Positions 1 to 6,177 of a stretch of DNA of 12,583 bases are shown here, piece by piece (the stretch's first letter is position 1; the number at the start of each line of letters is the position of its first letter). The DNA comes from Erysipelothrix sp. UBA3377 (GTDB lineage Bacteria > Bacillota_I > Bacilli_A > Erysipelotrichales > Erysipelotrichaceae), in NCBI GenBank assembly GCA_002359085.1, contig DEQB01000015.1:1-12583 (forward strand), in the 5' to 3' direction. Both the position numbers and the translations under genes were made by a program. Under the pieces are notes generated by a model. The model had not been told where the DNA came from and ran no database searches. It was given only the letters and a program-made list of their open reading frames with translations.

Positions 1-87
1 AGTTCTGTTATGAATTCTGGATTAAGTAAAGTATCTACTTTAACGTCGTTTGACAAAACTGAAATGAAAAGAAAGTGGGGAAACTAA
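1..87 (+). CDS. 3' end of an unidentified gene (partial)
   Basis: Reading from base 1, 28 codons are open and end in TAA at 85-87; the end of the peptide is TEMKRKWGN. The stop lies one base before the GTG start of the lipoprotein gene, and the purine-rich sequence serving that GTG (about 71-83) lies inside this frame. This tight spacing is typical of translationally coupled operon genes and is the main reason to call it coding. The fragment is too short to assign to a family; chance openness over 28 codons cannot be excluded. Confidence 0.45.
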   Translation, partial: SSVMNSGLSKVSTLTSFDKTEMKRKWGN

Positions 88-88
88 T

Positions 89-817
89 GTGAAAAAGTTA
101 GTTATTTCTTTGTTTTTAATTCTTTTTTTAGTAGCGGGGTGTTCTAATGTTCGAAAAACTATTGTTAGACATGCTGCTTCATCAGTAAATGACCATAGCG
201 ATCTAATTGATATTTCTGATCTTGTTCTACGCATTAGAGTTACTGACTCCTTAACTGAAGACAATAGTTTTGGTGAAAACGGGGAAAACGGCTTAATTTA
301 TGATTTTTTCTCTGAAAGAAATATTGAAGTTTTAGAAGGTTTTGATGCTGGCAATTCAGATCTAGAGACTATTTTCCATAGTGAAGCATTAATTAAAGGA
401 ACGTATTTTACATTTGAACATACGAGGGAACTAAAAAAGAATAAAGAATACATTGTTTATTTGACGTATTCTGAATCGTTGGATGGCTATATTATTCCCG
501 TTTTTGAATCGGCAATTGTTCCGTTAGATTCTAAACAAGCCTCAACTAATGATGCACAAGCCAATCTGTCAGAGTTCATTACCTTAATCGCAATGGATCA
601 GGATATTTCGAATGAGCAACTTAGAATGTTGGCAAAGGCAAAGTATCATGAATCAATACTTGAATACAAAAATGTTGAACGTGTAGAAAAAGAAGTCGAC
701 AATGTTAAAATAACTTATGAGATCGCGAATAGTGGTGCTGGGAAAACACACTTAGAAATCAATGATTTACAATACGAGGTAGAGGGTGAATTAACTTCTA
801 TGTTTCCGAAACATTAA
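89..817 (+). CDS. Predicted lipoprotein of unknown function
   Basis: 242 residues. The N-terminus is a lipoprotein signal peptide: KK at residues 2-3, a hydrophobic core (4-15) and a lipobox V15-A16-G17-C18, so the mature protein should be lipid-anchored at Cys18 on the outer face of the membrane. The start is GTG at 89; the overlapping ATG at 87 is followed at once by TGA and cannot be used. A GTGGGG purine stretch at 75-80 is a plausible ribosome binding site. Residues about 41-146 resemble, by memory of the pattern, a beta-rich domain common in Firmicutes surface proteins (a hydrophobic 'DLVLRIRV' strand, 'IEVLEGF', then 'LKKNKEYIVYLTY' and 'DGYIIPVF'). Residues 150-200 look helical and the last 40 are beta-like. 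It probably belongs to the operon of the partial gene upstream. No enzymatic motif was seen; no function is assigned. Confidence 0.85.
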   Translation: MKKLVISLFLILFLVAGCSNVRKTIVRHAASSVNDHSDLIDISDLVLRIRVTDSLTEDNSFGENGENGLIYDFFSERNIEVLEGFDAGNSDLETIFHSEALIKGTYFTFEHTRELKKNKEYIVYLTYSESLDGYIIPVFESAIVPLDSKQASTNDAQANLSEFITLIAMDQDISNEQLRMLAKAKYHESILEYKNVERVEKEVDNVKITYEIANSGAGKTHLEINDLQYEVEGELTSMFPKH

Positions 818-923
818 TATAATTCCATATTGCCTTTACTTTTAGCTAAATTAAAAATATATTGAGGCACCTTTTATTATCACTTTATAGTATATTTTAG
901 GCTCTATAAACTTATCTTAGCAA

Positions 924-960
924 CAAGAAATCAATCGATATTCGATTGGGTTTTTTCTTG
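924..960 (+). terminator. Intrinsic terminator after the lipoprotein gene
   Basis: CAATCGA (932-938) and TCGATTG (942-948) form a perfect 7-bp stem with a 3-base loop, followed by GG and six Ts (951-956). An outer pair, CAAGAAA (924-930) with TTTCTTG (954-960), could extend the structure and makes it partly symmetrical. It lies about 107 bases past the lipoprotein stop, so that transcript would have a fairly long 3' untranslated region. Confidence 0.75.
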
Positions 961-1098
961 TGTGCGTAGGTATCGTTGAAAAACTACATTACTATGATTT
1001 CTAATAGTTTTTTGTAGCGTATAGAAGTTTTAATATTTAGTTTGGGTCTAATTTATCATGTTTGTTGTGTGAGATTTTATGAATGAATTCTCTTTATA

Positions 1099-1301
1099 TG
1101 AAAATTGTTTCATGATTGTTTCAGAGTATCTTTTAAAATTATGAATTAAGGGGGTCTTTTCTTATGGTTTTCACACTCATCACACAATTTCCCAAAATTG
1201 GAAATGGGTTATTTGAGGTGTTTGTGATGTGTTTATAAAATTTAGAGTGTCTGTTTAGTGGGGTTTTGTGTTCGTTTATTGAGTTTATGAAACAATTTTC
1301 A
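1099..1301. repeat. 15-bp inverted repeat pair upstream of oppA
   Basis: TGAAAATTGTTTCAT at 1099-1113 is the exact reverse complement of ATGAAACAATTTTCA at 1287-1301. The arms are 173 bp apart. The left arm with its flanking A (1098-1113) is itself nearly palindromic (ATGAAA...TTTCAT), which looks more like a protein-binding site present in two orientations than the arms of a long hairpin. The right copy lies about 50 bp upstream of the -35 box of the opp promoter. Confidence 0.6.
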
Positions 1302-1349
1302 GTGATTTATGAATATTTTCAAAGTATATGAATTTTAATGTAAAATTCG

Positions 1350-1377
1350 TTGACATTTAATTTCAATGCGATATAAT
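1350..1377 (+). promoter_or_regulatory. Sigma-A type promoter of the opp operon
   Basis: TTGACA at 1350-1355 and TATAAT at 1372-1377 both match consensus perfectly, with a 16-bp spacer, slightly shorter than the usual 17. Transcription would start near 1384, giving a leader of about 45 bases before the oppA ATG at 1430. Confidence 0.85.
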
Positions 1378-1381
1378 AATG

Positions 1382-1412
1382 ACATACAGAATAACTACTG
1401 TATGTATTTTTT
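1382..1412 (+). promoter_or_regulatory. Dyad at the presumed oppA transcription start (operator or leader hairpin)
   Basis: ACATACAG (1382-1389) and CTGTATGT (1398-1405) are perfect 8-bp inverted arms around an 8-base loop, followed by A and six Ts (1407-1412). The arms begin at about +1 relative to the predicted start. It could be an operator for a dimeric repressor, a weak terminator-like attenuator or a 5' stabilising hairpin. The stem has few GC pairs, so strong termination is unlikely. Confidence 0.6.
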
Positions 1413-1429
1413 CATAAGGAGGAGAAATA

Positions 1430-3238
1430 ATGAAAAAGTTATTAACATTATTGGTAGTAGGTTTACTTGTACTTGCTGGCTGTTCAAGCGATAAAGATCA
1501 AGTAACAGATGCTACATTGACTGTTATCAACGGTGCTCCGATGGTCGGAGACTTTGTTTCTGGATACGGTAACAACTCTTATGACACAGGTGTTCGTACA
1601 TTAATCAATGGCGAAGGTGTCTATTATGTTGATGCAGTAACCACGGAAGTGCTACCTAACATGAACGTGTTAGCAGAAGAGCCTACTGTCGAGGAAGATG
1701 AGGCAGGAAATGTCACATATACCTTTAAGCTTAAAGAAGGCCATAAGTGGTCAAATGATGCTGACATCACTGCATTAGACTATGTATTTTCATTCTTGTT
1801 TAGAGCAAACCCAGCATACTATGATTCAGCCGTAACACGTTACGAATCAACAGGTTATTACCTACTTGGTTATACTGCATATAGAGATGGTGAAACAGAT
1901 GTATTTGAAGGTGTTAAATTAATTGACGATTATACATTTGCATTGACAATTGATGCAGCAAACCTTCCATACTACTATGAAAGAGTCTTTGTTGCAGCAG
2001 CTCCAGACCCAACTAACGTTTGGATGCCTAATGCAGAATTGAATGCAGACGGAAACGGTTTTGCAAATTCAACAGATGACATTACAGCAGCAGCGAAACT
2101 TGTTAAAGAAACAGAAAGATTCAGTCCTTCAGTTTCATCAGGTCCATATATTTTGGATAACTACGATTCAAACAACGTTGCAAGTTTATCAATCAACCCT
2201 AATTACTCAGGCGACCATGAAGGTAAAAAACCAACTATTGGTAAGATCGTTGTTAAAAACGTTGAATCTTCATTGTTAATCGATGCAATTATCGGTGGTG
2301 AAGGTGACTTGACGACTGGTGTTATCGATGGTGCTGACATTAAAAAAGGTAGAGAAGCTGAATTAAGCAGAGCTGCCTTCGCAAGAAATGCATACGGTAA
2401 AATTTTATTCAATACTCAAAAAGGAACTACAGCTATTAAAGAAGTACGTCAAGCAATTGGTTACTTAGTTGATAGAGGCGAATTCGTTGAAGCCATTACT
2501 GGTGGATATGGAAAAGTTGTAGATGGTCCTTACGGATTGGCGATGAGTTTCTATAACAATAAATCAGAAGAGATTACATCACAAATCCATCAATATAACT
2601 ATAACCCTGAAATTGCTAACGAATTGTTAGACAAGACAGACTATGTATTCGAAGCTGATGGTGTTACACCATTTGATGCAACTAAAGCATCTGAAGGTGG
2701 AAGCTACTTCCGTCATAACGCTGCTGGTGAAGTACTTGAAGTAAATCACTACGGTACCGTTGAAGCTTCAACAGTTACAGACTTAATTAACTCATCATTG
2801 CCAAATACAACAGCAGCTGCTGGACTTAAATATACTGTAACAATTGGTGACTGGACAACAATGACCGGTTCATACATGGTTGAAGATGTTGAAAACCCAT
2901 ACCAAGGATATAACTTTGCGACTTCTTACTCAGCAATTTACGATCCTACACAATCATTCCACTCTGATTTCGATCTACTTGGAAACTGGTCACGTATTGC
3001 CGATCCTACATTGGATGCAGCAATTGAGGCACTTGTAGGTGTTGAACCAGGTAATACAGAAGGATTCGAAAATGCTTTCGTTGACTATGTTGTTGCTTGG
3101 AATGACTTACTACCTGAATTACCATTGTACTCAAACGAGGTCTACTCATTTGCAACTGACCGCGTTACTGGTTTAGATAGTATGACACCAACAGCTGATT
3201 GGTATGACCAAATTGTTTATTTATCTATTGTTGAATAA
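1430..3238 (+). CDS. oppA: Peptide ABC transporter substrate-binding lipoprotein (OppA/DppA family)
   Basis: 602 residues, a normal length for a peptide-binding SBP_bac_5 protein. It captures extracellular peptides and delivers them to the OppB-OppC channel. The signal peptide is KK, a Leu/Val-rich core (4-15) and lipobox L15-A16-G17-C18, giving a lipid-anchored surface protein. The family hallmark near the N-terminus is visible as YTFKLKEGHKWSND (97-110) followed by ITALDYVFSF, where relatives have F-x-L-R-x-G-x-x-W-x-D-G and T-A-x-D. The C-terminal half has the expected W/Y-rich segments (GDWTTM, ATSYSAIYDPTQSFHSD). The start is preceded by AAGGAGG at 1416-1422, an ideal ribosome binding site 7 bases away. 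It is the first gene of the operon, separated from oppB by a stem-loop that may keep its mRNA more abundant. Whether the cargo is long peptides, dipeptides or another oligomer cannot be read from the sequence; the opp name is by family. Confidence 0.93.
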   Translation: MKKLLTLLVVGLLVLAGCSSDKDQVTDATLTVINGAPMVGDFVSGYGNNSYDTGVRTLINGEGVYYVDAVTTEVLPNMNVLAEEPTVEEDEAGNVTYTFKLKEGHKWSNDADITALDYVFSFLFRANPAYYDSAVTRYESTGYYLLGYTAYRDGETDVFEGVKLIDDYTFALTIDAANLPYYYERVFVAAAPDPTNVWMPNAELNADGNGFANSTDDITAAAKLVKETERFSPSVSSGPYILDNYDSNNVASLSINPNYSGDHEGKKPTIGKIVVKNVESSLLIDAIIGGEGDLTTGVIDGADIKKGREAELSRAAFARNAYGKILFNTQKGTTAIKEVRQAIGYLVDRGEFVEAITGGYGKVVDGPYGLAMSFYNNKSEEITSQIHQYNYNPEIANELLDKTDYVFEADGVTPFDATKASEGGSYFRHNAAGEVLEVNHYGTVEASTVTDLINSSLPNTTAAAGLKYTVTIGDWTTMTGSYMVEDVENPYQGYNFATSYSAIYDPTQSFHSDFDLLGNWSRIADPTLDAAIEALVGVEPGNTEGFENAFVDYVVAWNDLLPELPLYSNEVYSFATDRVTGLDSMTPTADWYDQIVYLSIVE

Positions 3239-3258
3239 TTCTGATTATACTGTATAAT
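3231..3258 (+). promoter_or_regulatory. Possible internal promoter before oppB
   Basis: TTGAAT (3231-3236; 4 of 6 consensus bases, overlapping the end of oppA) and TATAAT (3253-3258) are spaced by 16 bp, the same spacing as the main opp promoter. It would give extra transcription of the permease and ATPase genes. AT-rich DNA produces such matches by chance, so this is only a candidate. Confidence 0.35.
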
Positions 3259-3272
3259 TAGATAGACTATTT

Positions 3273-3305
3273 ACATAAGAAGTGGGTGAGTCTCACTTCT
3301 TATGT
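3273..3305 (+). terminator. Stem-loop between oppA and oppB (mRNA processing or partial terminator)
   Basis: ACATAAGAAGTG (3273-3284) pairs perfectly with CACTTCTTATGT (3294-3305), and the loop can close further through a G-U and a G-C pair to leave five bases. The tail is TTGTTATG rather than a run of Ts, so full termination is unlikely. Hairpins in this position after a binding-protein gene commonly protect the upstream mRNA or reduce read-through, giving more binding protein than permease. Confidence 0.65.
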
Positions 3306-3329
3306 TTGTTATGTAAAGGGGTGTAAGTT

Positions 3330-4304
3330 ATGTTAAAGTACTTATTTAAAAGAATAATGTCACTCATACCAGTGGTAATAATTATTTCAGTTTTATTATT
3401 TGGTTTGGTTAAAACAATGCCTGGGGATCCAGTTTACGCATTGATGCCACCTGAAATAAATGATCCTGCTGAATATGAGCGTATTTATGCTGAGATTAAA
3501 ACGTCCTTAGGTTTGGACAAGAGTCTGGCAGAACAATATGTATTGTGGATAGGAAGAACGCTAAGTGGAGATTTAGGACAATCTACACTGTTTAGTCGTC
3601 CTGTAGTCGACGTAATAAAAACACCAATGAAAAACACTGTTTTATTGAATATTGTTTCTACATTATTGTCGTTTATTATATCAATTATTGTCGGTATTAA
3701 ATCGGCAGTGAAGCGTGGGAAATTATATGATAAGTCTTGGCAAGTGTTCTCATTGGTAGGAATGTCGTTGCCGACGATGTTAATTTCTATTCTGTTGATT
3801 TACGTTTTCTCAATTAAATTGGGATGGTTTCCAATTGGGGGTATGCCTTCTGTTCCAGATGATGGTTCATTGGGATACTACGCGGTATTCTCTAGATACC
3901 TTGTATTACCAATTGTTACACTGACAATTGGCTCATTTGCGAGCACGATTCGTTATGTTAGAAATGCAATGATTGATGTATTAAACAGTGATTATATTAG
4001 AACAGCACGTGCAAAAGGTCTTTCAGAAAAAGTTGTTATTTATTCACACGCTTTCAGAAACGCTTTGATACCTGTTGTTACGGTTGTTGCAGGAAGTTTG
4101 GCTGGTATATTTGGTGGGGCTTCTATTACAGAGAAAATTTTCTCATTTAACGGGATTGGAACTGTTTTAATTAACTCAGTTACCAATCGCGATTATTACT
4201 TGATTTTGGCGCTTAACTTGTTCTATGCTGTCCTGTCATTGGTTTCAAATGTGATCATGGACATCTGTTATGCACTTGTAGACCCTAGAGTTAAGTTGGA
4301 TTGA
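3330..4304 (+). CDS. oppB: Peptide ABC transporter permease OppB/DppB
   Basis: 324 residues, standard length for this BPD_transp_1 permease. With OppC it forms the membrane channel for peptides. TM1 is at about 10-29, followed by the family-typical extracytoplasmic 'MPGDP' (30-34) and 'LGLDKSLAEQYVLWIGRTLSGDLGQS' region. Further membrane helices lie at about 104-123, 137-161, 191-206, 248-263 and 291-312. The cytoplasmic EAA loop that docks on the ATPases is clear at 221-248, with the RTARAKGLSE core and FRNALIP end. The C-terminus LVDPRVKLD is the normal family ending. The start has AAAGGGG 8 bases upstream (3315-3321). The stop is TGA at 4302-4304, ten bases before oppC. Unlike its partner OppC, it contains no extra domain. 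Confidence 0.95.
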   Translation: MLKYLFKRIMSLIPVVIIISVLLFGLVKTMPGDPVYALMPPEINDPAEYERIYAEIKTSLGLDKSLAEQYVLWIGRTLSGDLGQSTLFSRPVVDVIKTPMKNTVLLNIVSTLLSFIISIIVGIKSAVKRGKLYDKSWQVFSLVGMSLPTMLISILLIYVFSIKLGWFPIGGMPSVPDDGSLGYYAVFSRYLVLPIVTLTIGSFASTIRYVRNAMIDVLNSDYIRTARAKGLSEKVVIYSHAFRNALIPVVTVVAGSLAGIFGGASITEKIFSFNGIGTVLINSVTNRDYYLILALNLFYAVLSLVSNVIMDICYALVDPRVKLD

Positions 4305-4314
4305 GGTGTATTAG

Positions 4315-6165
4315 ATGAAAACTATTAAGAAAATATTTAAAAGCATAGGCGCTATGTTTAGTTCGTTATTCACAAGAAAGAAACCACTTGATGATTTAAC
4401 GGAAGCGATTGAAAACAATGAAGTCATTGTGAGTCCATCCAAACAAATTGCGGACAACTTCTTTAGAAATAAATTAGGAGTCATTGGTCTTGTTGGATTT
4501 ATCTTGATTTTTGTGATCGTATTTGGAATCAGTGCATTTGTTCCTTATAACGAATATAACTTTGAAACTACATTACAGAACTTGCCACCTGGTAAGGGTT
4601 ACTTGAATGTAGATAAAAATTTAAATGGTGAAAATTTGGTTCAAATTGAAAGTGGTGTTTCATTTTCAGTTGGATTGGATACGGAAGGAAAACTTTACTT
4701 CTGGGGAAAAAATCCACCTCAGTTTAATGTTTCCGAAATTCTTGAATTAACAAAAGATGAAAAAGTTGTAGCGATTGCTGCTGGGGATACGCATATCTTA
4801 GCGTTGACTGAAGGTGGCGATTTAATCGGTGCTGGTAACAACGACTTTGAACAAGCGAGTGCTGAGTTTGGTTTAACCTCTCAAATGGCTGGAAGAACCA
4901 TCGTTAAGATGGATGCTGGAACGCGTTTGTCCGCAGTATTACTCGATAACAATCGTATTTACGTTTGGGGTGCTACATTACCCAACGACTTGGATACCAT
5001 TCCAAGTAGTGTTCAAGGACATGTTGTGGATATCGCTGTGAGTCCATACAACGTGGTCTTATTGTTGGACGATGGTACTGTAAGAACCATTGGTCGTCAA
5101 GGATCATCCGTTGCGACGATTCCTCCTCATTTAACAGATGGTAGTATCAATTTGGTTCAAATTACAGTTGCGAATAATACCGCTGCCGCACTGGATGATA
5201 CAGGAAAAGTTCATTTATGGGGTGACCAAAGTGCAAACATGAGAATTGCAGATGATGCACCGACCAATATAACTTTCATTGCGAGTGGTAGATCATCACT
5301 CTATGCACTGACTGAAGATAAACAAATCTATGCTTGGGGATTGAATAAGTTTGACATTGTAAGTGGTGCGAATAAGAATACGAAGAATGTTGAAACAATT
5401 TTCTCAGATTACTTCCAAACATATGCTGTAACTGAAGATGGTAGAATTTCTGCATGGGGTAACGATGGTTACTTGCTGGGTACTGACGACTTGGGTCGTG
5501 ACTTGGCTGAGCGTTTAATCCAAGGGGGACGTGTTTCTCTTGTGGTTGGTGCTGTAGCTGTTATTATTTCTGCAGTAATTGGTGTTATTATTGGACTGAT
5601 TGCCGGATTTAACGGGGGTCTTATCGATAACGTATTAATGAGAATTGCTGAAGTATTCAGTTCGTTCCCATTCTTACCGCTTGCGATTACCTTGTCGGTC
5701 ATGTTACCACCTGATACGTCTCAACAATTTAAATTAATCATGATCATGGTTATTATGGGTCTTCTCAGTTGGCCTGGTGTGGCGCGTCTTGTGCGTGGTC
5801 AAATCTTGGCTGAAAGAGAAAAAGACTTTGTACTTGCTGCCCGTGCATTGGGACTAAGAGAAAGTACAATCATTATTAAACATATCTTACCCAGTGTTGC
5901 GAACTTAATTATCGTTAATATGACGTTAAGTTATGCAGGTAGTTTACTGACTGAAGCTGGATTATCCTTCTTAGGATTTGGGGTTGTACCGCCAACACCT
6001 TCATGGGGTAACATGCTGAGTGGTATTACTGGAACAACCACCATTGAATTCTACTGGTGGAGATGGTTATTTCCAGCGCTGTGTGTTTTATTTACAGCAC
6101 TAAGTGTTAACTTAATTGGGGATGCGATGCGTGATGCAGTTGACCCAAGATCGAATGAAAAATAG
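4315..6165 (+). CDS. oppC: Peptide ABC transporter permease OppC/DppC with an inserted seven-repeat RCC1-like propeller
   Basis: 616 residues, about twice the usual 290-340 for OppC/DppC. Residues 1-53 are a basic cytoplasmic tail and TM1 is about 54-77. The conserved loop then seems to begin normally (PYNEYNF, LQNLPPG to residue 93). It resumes at YLLGTDDLGRDLAERLIQGG (387-405), the standard segment before TM2. Between them lies an extra stretch of about 290 residues with seven RCC1-like repeats. From 405 on the protein is canonical: TM helices at about 407-431, 450-464, 473-488, 526-545 and 583-600, an EAA loop at 504-526 (DFVLAARALGL), LLTEAGLSFLGFG at 544-556 and the ending DAVDPR. The frame is unbroken and both ends are intact, so this is a domain insertion and not a frameshift fusion. 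By OppC topology the insert faces outside. The ribosome binding site is GAGGTG at 4303-4308. It is co-transcribed with oppB and oppF. Confidence 0.93.
   Translation: MKTIKKIFKSIGAMFSSLFTRKKPLDDLTEAIENNEVIVSPSKQIADNFFRNKLGVIGLVGFILIFVIVFGISAFVPYNEYNFETTLQNLPPGKGYLNVDKNLNGENLVQIESGVSFSVGLDTEGKLYFWGKNPPQFNVSEILELTKDEKVVAIAAGDTHILALTEGGDLIGAGNNDFEQASAEFGLTSQMAGRTIVKMDAGTRLSAVLLDNNRIYVWGATLPNDLDTIPSSVQGHVVDIAVSPYNVVLLLDDGTVRTIGRQGSSVATIPPHLTDGSINLVQITVANNTAAALDDTGKVHLWGDQSANMRIADDAPTNITFIASGRSSLYALTEDKQIYAWGLNKFDIVSGANKNTKNVETIFSDYFQTYAVTEDGRISAWGNDGYLLGTDDLGRDLAERLIQGGRVSLVVGAVAVIISAVIGVIIGLIAGFNGGLIDNVLMRIAEVFSSFPFLPLAITLSVMLPPDTSQQFKLIMIMVIMGLLSWPGVARLVRGQILAEREKDFVLAARALGLRESTIIIKHILPSVANLIIVNMTLSYAGSLLTEAGLSFLGFGVVPPTPSWGNMLSGITGTTTIEFYWWRWLFPALCVLFTALSVNLIGDAMRDAVDPRSNEK
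4639..5460 (+). repeat. Seven RCC1-like protein repeats inside OppC
   Basis: Seven in-frame repeats fall at protein residues 109-131, 151-174, 197-219, 237-260, 281-303, 320-342 and 360-382, with starts 39-46 residues apart. Each has the pattern V-x-I-x-x-G-x-x-x-(S/T)-x-x-L-x-(D/E)-x-G-x-(L/I/V)-x-x-W-G. The last four residues read in order YFWG, IGAG, YVWG, RTIG, HLWG, YAWG and SAWG. This is the RCC1/regulator-of-chromosome-condensation signature, and seven copies match the seven-bladed propeller of that family. The repeats are well diverged in DNA sequence, so they are not a recent tandem duplication. Base composition and codon choice look like the rest of the gene. Confidence 0.88.
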
Positions 6166-6177
6166 GAAGGAGAAATT

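Larger units (their letters stand above)
818..1429. other. 612-bp gene-free region upstream of the opp operon
   Basis: No convincing gene lies here; the longest ATG frame noticed (1079-1144, 21 codons) lacks a ribosome binding site. Bases 818-923 are AT-rich with no clear structure, and the terminator sits at 924-960. Bases 961-1345 are AT-rich and contain six copies of TATGAA (starting at 1078, 1097, 1140, 1286, 1308 and 1327), a 15-bp inverted repeat and a nested weak inverted repeat at 1178-1229 (CATCACA/TGTGATG around ATTTCC/GGAAAT). Bases 1350-1429 hold the opp promoter, a dyad and the ribosome binding site. The length and motif density suggest a control region, but no regulator can be named. 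Confidence 0.6.

Noticed and set aside
728..757. SGAGKT in the lipoprotein, resembling a P-loop
   Set aside because: The first Gly of GxxxxGK(S/T) is missing, there is no Walker B, and the protein is exported, so ATP binding is implausible.
1079..1144. 21-codon ATG frame in the gene-free region
   Set aside because: No ribosome binding site, very short, composition like the surrounding noncoding DNA.
2043..2279. Same-strand alternative frame inside oppA, Gln- and Leu-rich
   Set aside because: Lies wholly within the well-supported oppA frame; its composition is a by-product of oppA codons.
4302..4304. TGA as tryptophan (Mycoplasma code)
   Set aside because: OppB ends here at the normal family C-terminus, the first exporter subunit also ends in TGA, and TGG is used for tryptophan in all genes, with no in-frame TGA inside any conserved protein.
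5469..5702. Antisense open frame opposite oppC
   Set aside because: It mirrors a strongly conserved permease segment, has no ribosome binding site or family likeness, and is best explained as a shadow frame. The same holds for antisense frames at 40-264, 2203-2412, 6051-6362, 6603-6848, 8487-8759, 11443-11658 and 11984-12217.
4315..6165. OppC insert as an assembly or frameshift artefact joining two genes
   Set aside because: The frame is continuous, the permease halves on both sides are complete, the insert has complete repeats, and codon use is uniform.
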